This document shows, in pieces, positions 6,267-12,308 of a stretch of 12,308 nucleotides of DNA. The notes below the pieces were generated by a model. That model ran no database searches and was not told the DNA's origin. It saw nothing but the letters and a program-made list of their open reading frames with translations. This DNA comes from Dehalococcoidia bacterium (GTDB lineage Bacteria > Chloroflexota > Dehalococcoidia > SM23-28-2): contig JALHUG010000320.1 in assembly GCA_022866185.1 (NCBI GenBank), positions 1-12,308 on the forward strand, in the 5' to 3' direction. The position numbers were made by a program, and so were the translations under genes. Position 1 is the stretch's first letter. The number at the start of each line of letters is the position of its first letter.

Positions 6267-6883
6267 ATAGTCTGAACGTCATCGGCGTCTATCTGGACGC
6301 CGTCCAGGACATAGGACGGACGCTGCCGCGCGAGGATATCCAGCGCGTGGTGGACGTACTGTATGAAGCCTGGCACCAGGGTAAGGCCGTGTACACCATG
6401 GGTAACGGCGGCTCGGCATCAACCGCCACCCACCTGGCCTGCGACCTGGCCAAGTGCACCATAGTGCCCGGCCATCATCGCCTCAAGGTGATGGCCCTGG
6501 TGGACAACGTGCCCCTGGTGAGCGCCTGGACCAACGATTCCGGCTTCGGCAGCATATTCGCTGAGCAGCTTGAGCCATGGCTCGATGAAGGGGATGTCCT
6601 CATCGGGCTGTCCGTCCATGGCGGCTCCGGCGCCGGCGACGCTGGCCCCTGGTCCCAGAACCTACTGCGCGCCGTCTGGCTGGCCAAGGAGCGGCGGGCC
6701 AAGGTCATTGGGTTCAGCGGATTCGATGGCGGTGCTCTCAATGAGATGGCCGACGTGTGCCTTGTGATCCCCATCGACGAGGAGCCGCTGGGCACTCCCC
6801 TGGTGGAGGCCTATCACGTGCTCCTTCACCACCTGATCTGCACCGCGCTCAGGCTGCGCATTGCGGAGAACAGCAGTGAATAG
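6263..6883 (+). CDS. gmhA: GmhA-like SIS-domain sedoheptulose-7-phosphate isomerase, divergent
   Basis: A 206-residue SIS-domain protein placed to isomerise sedoheptulose 7-phosphate to D-glycero-D-manno-heptose 7-phosphate, the first pathway step. 'GNGGSASTATHLACDL' (47-62) is the phosphosugar-binding loop, and 'TNDSGFGSIFAEQL' (90-103), 'DVLIGLSV' and 'FDGGALNEMADV' follow the GmhA order. Differences from E. coli GmhA by my alignment: catalytic Glu65 corresponds to Asp61; the compact 'STSGNS' loop is replaced by the longer, glycine-rich 'SVHGGSGAGDAGPWSQN' (117-133); and Gln172 corresponds to Val181. The catalytic His180 is kept (His189). It therefore belongs to a distinct SIS branch whose activity is inferred from context. 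The start is a GTG inside GTGA, overlapping hddA by 4 nt. The next gene starts 8 nt before its end. Confidence 0.75.
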   Translation: MNSLNVIGVYLDAVQDIGRTLPREDIQRVVDVLYEAWHQGKAVYTMGNGGSASTATHLACDLAKCTIVPGHHRLKVMALVDNVPLVSAWTNDSGFGSIFAEQLEPWLDEGDVLIGLSVHGGSGAGDAGPWSQNLLRAVWLAKERRAKVIGFSGFDGGALNEMADVCLVIPIDEEPLGTPLVEAYHVLLHHLICTALRLRIAENSSE

Positions 6884-7484
6884 GGCCGTATTCCTGGATC
6901 GGGACGGAGTAATCAATGCTGCACTCTATGACCCGCTGGAAAGCAAACTGGATACGCCCTACAGGCTGGAGGACTTCAGGCTGCTGCCCGGCGTCGGCCA
7001 GGCGGTGCGGGCCATCAACGAGATGGGCTTTCTGGCAGTCGTGGTGTCCAACCAGCCGGGGGTGGCCAAGGGCAAGTGTGACCATGCCTTCCTGGAGGCG
7101 GTGAACGCCGAGCTCACCGCTCGCTTGGCCAGGCAGAGGGCGCACCTAGACGCCATCTACTACTGCCTCCATCACCCCGATGCTGTTGACGAAAGCCTCC
7201 GCATCGACTGCGAGTGCCGTAAGCCGAAGCCTGGGCTGCTGCTGCGAGCGGCCCGCGAGCTGGACATCGACCTGGCTGGCTCCTTCATGTTGGGTGACAG
7301 CCTCAAGGACATCGAGGCTGGTCTGGCCGCCGGCTGCCAGACCAGCCTTGTGGATGGCCACCGGGCCCATTCCCGCCCGGGAGAAGCGGCCCGCATGCAA
7401 CCGCACTGGACGGCGCCCAATCTGCTAGCAGCCGTGGAGACAATCCGTTGCATAGAGGAGGGATGCCCATGGAGATCTTCATAG
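6876..7484 (+). CDS. gmhB: D-glycero-D-manno-heptose-1,7-bisphosphate 7-phosphatase (HAD family)
   Basis: A 202-residue HAD-superfamily phosphatase that removes the 7-phosphate of heptose 1,7-bisphosphate, leaving heptose 1-phosphate for nucleotidyl transfer. It shows 'FLDRDGVIN' with nucleophile Asp8 and acid/base Asp10, motif II 'VVSNQPGVAKG' (Ser58), a GmhB-type zinc site built as CxH...CxC (Cys97, His99, Cys112, Cys114), 'CRKPKPG' with the motif III lysine, and 'MLGDSLKDIEAG' (Asp141). This zinc loop separates GmhB from histidinol-phosphatase-like and other HAD enzymes. The chosen start is the GTG at 6876, with GGAGA 6 nt upstream. A TTG at 6861 would add five residues. It overlaps gmhA by 8 nt and the transaldolase gene by 16 nt. 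Confidence 0.9.
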   Translation: MNRAVFLDRDGVINAALYDPLESKLDTPYRLEDFRLLPGVGQAVRAINEMGFLAVVVSNQPGVAKGKCDHAFLEAVNAELTARLARQRAHLDAIYYCLHHPDAVDESLRIDCECRKPKPGLLLRAARELDIDLAGSFMLGDSLKDIEAGLAAGCQTSLVDGHRAHSRPGEAARMQPHWTAPNLLAAVETIRCIEEGCPWRSS

Positions 7485-8191
7485 ACTCGGCGAACCCAGA
7501 CGAGATCCGCCGCTGGCTGGAATACGGGGTGGTAGACGGTGTGACGACCAACCCCACCATCATGCTCAAGGACGAGGCCTATGACATGCAGGAGCGAGCC
7601 AAGGAGATCGCTGCCCTCATCTACCCTCGCCCGGTCAGCGTGGAAGTGACCACCAATCACATCGAGCAGATGATCGACGAGGCCAGGGGGCTCGCCAGTT
7701 GGGCTCCCAACATCGTGGTGAAGATACCGGTGGTAAACGAGTACGGCGAGCCCTGCCTGGGCGTGGTGAGGACGTTGGTGGAGGAGGGCATCAAGATCAA
7801 CATGACCGCCTGCCTCTCCTTCGGCCAGGTGGTCTTGGGCGCCAAGGCTGGCGCCACCTACATCAGCATCTTCGCCGGCCGCATGACTGACGAGGGCCAC
7901 GACGCCACAAAGCTCATCCGCGACGCCGCGGAATGGCTGGCGGGCTGGGAGTACCACAGCAAGATCATCGTCGGCAGCATCCGCGAGGTCACCAACATCC
8001 AGGACGCTGCCCTGGCCGGGGCACACGTCATCACTGTGCCGCCTCAGTTCATGGGCAAGCTGATCGACCACCACTACAGCCGGGCCACGGTGCAGCAGTT
8101 CAACGCCGATGCCCAGAAGGCCCTGGCCAAGATGGGGGAGCTCAAGGCCGGGGCTGAGAGTCTAGTTGGGGCGAGGAATCCGAATGGCTAA
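7469..8191 (+). CDS. tal: Transaldolase (small TalC/FSA-type family)
   Basis: A 240-residue single-domain transaldolase. The reaction moves a dihydroxyacetone unit between sedoheptulose 7-phosphate and fructose 6-phosphate. Visible are 'FIDSANPDEI' (Asp6), 'DGVTTNPTIML' (Asn28), the Schiff-base lysine in 'NIVVKIPV' (Lys85), 'GATYISIFAGRM', and a phosphate-site segment near 'VGSIREVTNI'. Glu59 in 'SVEV' and Phe135 in 'ISIFAGR' are the residues typical of true transaldolases; fructose-6-phosphate aldolase has Gln and Tyr there. The start is the ATG at 7469, 7 nt after GAGGAGG; another ATG at 7463 and a TTG at 7448 are less likely. It sits inside the heptose operon, overlapping gmhB by 16 nt and gmd by 8 nt. 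This suggests that it adjusts supply of sedoheptulose 7-phosphate, the pathway's starting compound. Confidence 0.88.
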   Translation: MEIFIDSANPDEIRRWLEYGVVDGVTTNPTIMLKDEAYDMQERAKEIAALIYPRPVSVEVTTNHIEQMIDEARGLASWAPNIVVKIPVVNEYGEPCLGVVRTLVEEGIKINMTACLSFGQVVLGAKAGATYISIFAGRMTDEGHDATKLIRDAAEWLAGWEYHSKIIVGSIREVTNIQDAALAGAHVITVPPQFMGKLIDHHYSRATVQQFNADAQKALAKMGELKAGAESLVGARNPNG

Positions 8192-9269
8192 GAAAGCCCT
8201 TATTACCGGAATTACGGGCCAAGACGGCTCTTACCTGGCTGAGTTCTTGCGCGGCAAGCACTACGAGGTGCACGGCCTTATCAGGAAGGCAAGCACCTTC
8301 AACACCCAGCGCATTGAGCATCTTCTCGCCGATCCGCACGAGCCAGGGGCAGGGATGTTTCTGCACTATGGCGACCTGTCGGATGGTAACCAGTTGACCC
8401 ACTTGATCTATGAAGTTGAACCCGACGAGATATACCACCTTGGGGCTCAGAGCCACGTCAGGGTCAGCTTCGACATGCCGGAGTACACCGGCGATATAAC
8501 AGGCTTGGGCACCACGAGGATTTTGGAGGCTGTAAGGAGGAGCGGCGTCAAGACCAAGTTCTATCAAGCCGCCAGCAGCGAGATGTTCGGCAATGCCCCT
8601 CCTCCCCAAAACGAAGATTCCCCCTTCCGCCCGCGCAGCCCCTATGCGGCTGCAAAGGTCTACGCCTATTCGATGACTAGCAACTATCGGGAGGCCCATA
8701 ATCTGTTTGCCTGCAATGGCATCCTTTTCAACCACGAATCGCCCCGCCGAGGTGAGACCTTCGTAACCCGCAAGATTTCTCGGTCAATCGCCCACATTAT
8801 CGCAGGCAAGCAACAGCTTCTCTTCTTGGGGAACTTGAACGCCAAGAGGGATTGGGGCTACGCGCCCGAATACATTGAAGCCATGTGGCTCATGCTCCAA
8901 ATGGATGCCCCGCGAGACTACGTCATCGGCACTGGCGAATGCCATTCAGTTAGAGAATTTGTGGATGAGGCTTTCGGTTACGTAGGGCTGGACTGGCAGC
9001 AATATGTGCGTATTGACCCTCGCTATTTCCGCCCTACCGACGTGGAGTTGCTAGTGGCCGACTCATCGAGAGCTCATCGCGACTTGGGCTGGAACCCGAA
9101 GGTCACGTTCAGGGAACTGGTCTGGATCATGGTGGACGCCGACATGGAAGCCCGAGGGCTGCCCCCTCCCGGGAAAGGTGCGGAGGCCTTGATCCAGCAT
9201 GGGCTGGCGGAGAGTCTCAAACTCGGACCTGTTCCGCTGGGGGTGGGGGATGAGCTGGCTAGCCGATAG
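8184..9269 (+). CDS. gmd: GDP-mannose 4,6-dehydratase family protein (possibly GDP-heptose 4,6-dehydratase)
   Basis: A 361-residue extended short-chain dehydrogenase/reductase. It oxidises C4 and dehydrates C5-C6 of a GDP-hexose, or of a GDP-heptose in the DmhA branch, to a 4-keto-6-deoxy sugar. It shows the NADP-binding 'GITGQDGSYLAEF' (9-21), 'HYGDLSDGNQLTHL', the 'SSE' of the catalytic set (131-133), YxxxK as 'SPYAAAK' (Tyr154, Lys158), and the GMD hallmark 'NHESPRRGETFVTRK' (183-197). The C-terminal 'PRYFRPTDVELLVAD' is also typical. The start is the ATG at 8184, with GAGGA 7 nt upstream and 8 nt of overlap with the transaldolase stop. Sampled GC is near 50-58%, lower than in the genes just upstream. 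The substrate is uncertain; no phosphomannomutase or GDP-mannose pyrophosphorylase is in the window. Confidence 0.92.
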   Translation: MAKKALITGITGQDGSYLAEFLRGKHYEVHGLIRKASTFNTQRIEHLLADPHEPGAGMFLHYGDLSDGNQLTHLIYEVEPDEIYHLGAQSHVRVSFDMPEYTGDITGLGTTRILEAVRRSGVKTKFYQAASSEMFGNAPPPQNEDSPFRPRSPYAAAKVYAYSMTSNYREAHNLFACNGILFNHESPRRGETFVTRKISRSIAHIIAGKQQLLFLGNLNAKRDWGYAPEYIEAMWLMLQMDAPRDYVIGTGECHSVREFVDEAFGYVGLDWQQYVRIDPRYFRPTDVELLVADSSRAHRDLGWNPKVTFRELVWIMVDADMEARGLPPPGKGAEALIQHGLAESLKLGPVPLGVGDELASR

Positions 9270-10206
9270 GCGCATCGTTGTCACTGGCGGCGCGGGGTTT
9301 CTCGGATCTCACGTTGTCGAGAAGCTCACAACGACTGGCTGCCGAAGCATCTTCGTGCCTCGTAGCGCCCAATACGATCTCACCCGAATGGCGGACGTCG
9401 TCAGGATGTACGACGATGCTCGCCCGGAGATCGTCATTCACTTGGCCGCCAAGGCTGGCGGGATTGGACTGAACAGAGAGAAGCCAGGGGAGCTATTCTA
9501 TGACAACATCCTCATGGGTGTGCAGGCCATGGAACAGGCGCGGCTCCACGGAGTGGAGAAGTTCGTCGCCATAGGCACCGTCTGCGCCTACCCCAAATTC
9601 ACGCCGGTTCCATTTAAGGAAGAAGACCTCTGGGCAGGGTACCCAGAGGAGACCAACGCTCCGTACGGGCTTGCTAAGAAGATGCTCCTTGTTCAGGCGC
9701 AGGCCTATCGCCAGCAGTATGGGTTCAACGCCATCCAGCTCCTCCCAGTGAATCTGTATGGCCCACGCGACAACTTCGACCCCAAGGCGTCGCACGTTAT
9801 TCCCGCTCTCATCAAGAAATGCGCCGATGCTGTGCAAGCCGGCGAGCGGGAGATCGTGGTCTGGGGCACGGGCAGCGCTTCACGCGAGTTCCTGTACGTG
9901 GAAGATGCAGCAGAGGCCATCGTCCTGGCCACTGAGAAATATGACAAACCCGAGCCGGTGAATATCGGCGCAGGGACGGAGGTTACTATCCGCGATCTAG
10001 TCACGACTATCGCGAGGCTAATTGGATTCGGGGGAAAGATAATCTGGGATTCCACCAAGCCTGACGGCCAGCCCCGCCGCTGTCTGGACACCACTAGAGC
10101 GGAGAGGGAGTTCGGTTTCAAAGCCAGGACCAGCCTCCCAGATGGGCTGCGGAAGACCATCGCCTGGTACGTCGCCAACAAGGCGACGGCAGATGTGCGG
10201 GTCTAA
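9250..10206 (+). CDS. fcl: GDP-L-fucose synthase family epimerase/reductase
   Basis: A 318-residue NAD(P)-dependent SDR. It acts after the dehydratase to epimerise and reduce the 4-keto-6-deoxy sugar nucleotide, giving GDP-fucose or a GDP-6-deoxy-heptose. Visible are 'VVTGGAGFLGSHVV' (10-23), 'HLAAKAGGIG' (64-73), 'GTVCAYPKF' with Cys112, 'APYGLAKK' (Tyr139, Lys143) and 'SHVIPALI' (His182). The Cys and His are those used for epimerisation in E. coli Fcl, so the enzyme is probably not just a reductase. The Ser107 position carries Thr110. The start is the ATG at 9250, inside the gmd coding end (20-nt overlap), after a G-rich GGTGGGGG. It is the last overlapping gene; 94 nt separate it from the glycosyltransferase. 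Confidence 0.9.
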   Translation: MSWLADRRIVVTGGAGFLGSHVVEKLTTTGCRSIFVPRSAQYDLTRMADVVRMYDDARPEIVIHLAAKAGGIGLNREKPGELFYDNILMGVQAMEQARLHGVEKFVAIGTVCAYPKFTPVPFKEEDLWAGYPEETNAPYGLAKKMLLVQAQAYRQQYGFNAIQLLPVNLYGPRDNFDPKASHVIPALIKKCADAVQAGEREIVVWGTGSASREFLYVEDAAEAIVLATEKYDKPEPVNIGAGTEVTIRDLVTTIARLIGFGGKIIWDSTKPDGQPRRCLDTTRAEREFGFKARTSLPDGLRKTIAWYVANKATADVRV

Positions 10207-10300
10207 AGAGACGTAGCCTCCGTACCCCGGGGCTGACCCAAGGTTGTCCAAGGCATTATCTGATAGACGATGTGTTAGGCAGTAACTAATCGCTGAGCCG

Positions 10301-11518
10301 ATGAACACAGAACACATGGTTTACGTGGAGCCCACCTGGAAGCTGCATTCAGCCTATGAGAGCCTGATACGGCATCCCCCGGACGGATATCGCTTCGAGG
10401 CGGAGCGCGGGCGGGAGAGCGCGGCGATCAAGGCGGCAGGCCGATTCGCGCTCACGCATTCTCTGCTGTACACCCTGGACCGCGTAGTATCCGTCTATCT
10501 CCTCAAATCCTGCTGGAATGCACTGAAGCGTCCCCCTGCGGGAACGAAGTTCACCTATTCTATCGGCCACTTGGTCCTCAGGAATGAGCCCTGGGTGCTA
10601 GACCTTCCGTGCGAGCACGTGACTAATGTCCTCGGCGGCTTCAGATACTTCAAGAGGTTCAGAGGGTTGGTCAACAGAGTTCTGACTGCACACAACTGCC
10701 GAAAGATCATCGTTAGCATCGATGCCGGCAGGAAAGCCCTGGAAGCCACCCTGGGCCCTGACCTGGCGGAAAAGACGGATGTAGTCTACTGGGCCGTCCC
10801 GAAGAAAGAGTTCGCCAAGAGCTTCAACGACAGTAAGGTCAAGCTGCTCTTTGTGAACTCGGGCAACATTCCTGGCCAGTTTCACGCCAAGGGAGGAAAG
10901 GAGGCCCTTGAAGCTTTCTTCCTCCTGCGCCAGCGCTATCCCTACGTGGAGATGGTGGTACGCTCCGACGTTCCGGGCCCGATGAGGAGGCGCTGTGAGC
11001 AGATAGAGGGCCTGAGGATAATTGACAAGGTGGTGCCGTGGGAGGAATTGGAGCGGGAGTTCATGACCGCGGATATCTTCCTGTTGCCCGCTCACCATAC
11101 GCCCATGACGGCGTTCTTGGACGCCATGAGCTACGAACTGCCGGTGGTCACCACTGACGCTTGGGGTAATCCCGAGATAGTGGAAGACGGTACGACCGGC
11201 CTTCTCGTGCATGACTCCGGGGTGGCCTCCCACTACGAGAAGATGTTGCCTCGCTGTTTTGTCCCTCCCTCTGGCTCCCCCGAGTATCGCGACATAGTGG
11301 CGTCTACAAATCCTCAGATTGTCCAGGAGCTGGTGGAGAAGCTCAGCCTCCTCATCGAAAATGCTGAGCTCAGGAGGAGGCTGGGAAGGGCGGGCAGAGA
11401 GGCAGTCGAGAATGGGAGATTCTCGATACAACAGAGGAATTCTACGTTGAAACGCGTGCTGGACGAAGCCATCAGCCTTGGAGAGGCAAAGGAGTACAGC
11501 GCCGCAACGAGAAGCTGA
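10301..11518 (+). CDS. GT-B glycosyltransferase (family 1/4-like)
   Basis: A 405-residue soluble or peripheral glycosyltransferase. The N-terminal half has weak similarity patterns ('YSIGHLVLRNEPWVLDLPCEHVTNV', split here across residues 86-100 and 101-110). From about residue 180 ('KLLFVNSGNI') the nucleotide-sugar-binding Rossmann domain begins. It continues with 'VPWEELEREFMTADIFLLP' (245-263), 'LDAMSYELPVVTTD' (273-286) and 'NPEIVEDGTTGLLV' (290-303), the typical donor-binding region of GT4-like enzymes. The first acidic residue of the classical E-x7-E motif is absent (a His in my alignment) and the second is Asp274. The start is uncertain: the ATG at 10301 has no clear ribosome-binding site, and a second ATG lies at 10316. 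A 94-nt gap to fcl may hold its own promoter, but I see no convincing boxes. It probably transfers one of the sugars made upstream; donor and acceptor are unknown. Confidence 0.82.
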   Translation: MNTEHMVYVEPTWKLHSAYESLIRHPPDGYRFEAERGRESAAIKAAGRFALTHSLLYTLDRVVSVYLLKSCWNALKRPPAGTKFTYSIGHLVLRNEPWVLDLPCEHVTNVLGGFRYFKRFRGLVNRVLTAHNCRKIIVSIDAGRKALEATLGPDLAEKTDVVYWAVPKKEFAKSFNDSKVKLLFVNSGNIPGQFHAKGGKEALEAFFLLRQRYPYVEMVVRSDVPGPMRRRCEQIEGLRIIDKVVPWEELEREFMTADIFLLPAHHTPMTAFLDAMSYELPVVTTDAWGNPEIVEDGTTGLLVHDSGVASHYEKMLPRCFVPPSGSPEYRDIVASTNPQIVQELVEKLSLLIENAELRRRLGRAGREAVENGRFSIQQRNSTLKRVLDEAISLGEAKEYSAATRS

Positions 11519-11585
11519 AGAGGGTCTTCGATCAAGCGCTAGGCGCAGACGCAGAACCCTAAGCAAGTTGGTACGGGGAGGCAGC

Positions 11586-12308
11586 ATGAAGAGGCTTGCA
11601 AGCGAAACGATCCTACCAGGCAGCCGAATCACCCTGATAAATTATCGGGTGCATTTATCCCGGTACTATTTTGCCAGCCGGTTTTGCGACGGCAGGACGG
11701 TCCTGGATGCGGGATGTGGAACCGGGTTCGGGTCCCATTTTCTGATCAGGAAGGGAGCCAGAAGCGTTATCGGCATTGACATCTCCCCGGAGGCCATCGA
11801 CTTGGCGCAAGCCTCGTATGCACACCCGTATCTATCATACCGAACAGTGGATTTTATGGATTTTGCGCCCTCACAACCCATTGACGTCATCACGTCCATG
11901 GGTTCTTTGGATCACTTCGCACGGCCACAGGAGCCGGTGGCTAAGATGAGATCGTTGTTAGCCGGATCCGGTTGTCTGATAGCGTCGGTTCTCAACCGCC
12001 ACTTTCTTGTTCCCCCGGGGCTCCGCCATTCCGGCGACCCTTGGCATCATGAAGAGTTTGGCCCTGATGATCTGGCGGAGCTGCTAAGAAGCCACTTTTC
12101 CGAGGTACGCCTCTTTGGGGACTACCATTCCATTGACAAGATCAGGCTTTTGCGCGGGTATGTTAACTTGCTCATGAACAAGTTCCCACTCCTTGCCGCC
12201 GTGATTCTACCCTTGGCTCGCGCGACTTGGGCGGCAACATCTAGGCGGCTCTTCAACGCCACCTACGCCCCGATGACCTATGACCCTGAAGCAGCCCTGA
12301 CCGATGCC
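11586..12308 (+). CDS. Class I SAM-dependent methyltransferase (3' end outside window)
   Basis: An open frame of 241 codons runs from an ATG at 11586 to the window edge without a stop. A strong GGGGAGG lies 4 nt before the start. Motif I, 'VLDAGCGTGFGSHFL' (39-53), binds SAM, followed by the acidic end of beta-2 in 'VIGIDISPEAIDLA' (61-74) and the post-motif 'DVITSMGSLDHF' (100-111). This is the Methyltransf_11/UbiE-like fold. A hydrophobic patch near 'FPLLAAVILPLARA' (about 205-218) may contact membrane or a partner. Placed 67 nt after the glycosyltransferase, it may O-methylate a glycan sugar or process a lipid or small molecule; the substrate cannot be read from sequence. GC here (about 47-53% in sampled lines) is clearly below the heptose genes. 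Confidence 0.85.
   Translation, partial: MKRLASETILPGSRITLINYRVHLSRYYFASRFCDGRTVLDAGCGTGFGSHFLIRKGARSVIGIDISPEAIDLAQASYAHPYLSYRTVDFMDFAPSQPIDVITSMGSLDHFARPQEPVAKMRSLLAGSGCLIASVLNRHFLVPPGLRHSGDPWHHEEFGPDDLAELLRSHFSEVRLFGDYHSIDKIRLLRGYVNLLMNKFPLLAAVILPLARATWAATSRRLFNATYAPMTYDPEAALTDA

Noticed and set aside
10207..10300. Possible promoter (TTGTCC at 10244-10249) or terminator between fcl and the glycosyltransferase
   Set aside because: No acceptable -10 box at 16-18 nt spacing, and only a 4-bp hairpin (GTCT/AGAC) follows the fcl stop.

Overview
The window is high-GC bacterial chromosomal DNA with tightly packed genes. It carries a nucleotide-activated-sugar and surface-glycan locus. The gene mix (a DUF4012 membrane protein, a GDP-manno-heptose pathway without visible LPS genes, and a C-terminally anchored Ig-like secreted protein) fits a monoderm-like lineage. 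Chloroflexota, for example Dehalococcoidia, is my best guess, but it rests on family resemblance only; no rRNA or marker gene is present to prove it.

Left flank (1-1450), minus strand. The 5' end of coaE (dephospho-CoA kinase) runs off the left edge. A gene-poor stretch (149-556) follows, holding three consecutive inverted repeats at 216-290 and a perfect 11-bp hairpin at 412-436. Next is a minus-strand gene for an unrecognised protein (557-1348) with a beta/alpha-barrel-like pattern and an acidic tail, preceded by a good sigma70-type promoter (1373-1401).

Middle (1450-2470). A divergent intergenic region of more than 500 bases contains at least four stable hairpins (1664-1863). The last is a 56-nt multi-helix element directly abutting the Shine-Dalgarno of a secreted, membrane-anchored Ig-like protein (1882-2466).

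Glycan operon (2557-10206), plus strand. A DUF4012 membrane protein is followed 12 nt later by seven genes that all overlap: hddC, hddA, gmhA-like, gmhB, transaldolase, gmd and fcl. The first four make GDP-D-glycero-alpha-D-manno-heptose from sedoheptulose 7-phosphate. The transaldolase is placed to supply or tune that precursor. The gmd/fcl pair could convert GDP-heptose to a 6-deoxy form, or alternatively make GDP-fucose from GDP-mannose.

Right end (10301-12308). A GT-B glycosyltransferase and a 3'-truncated SAM methyltransferase follow, probably acting on the glycan. Sampled GC is clearly lower from gmd onward than in the heptose genes, suggesting that the locus is a mosaic.
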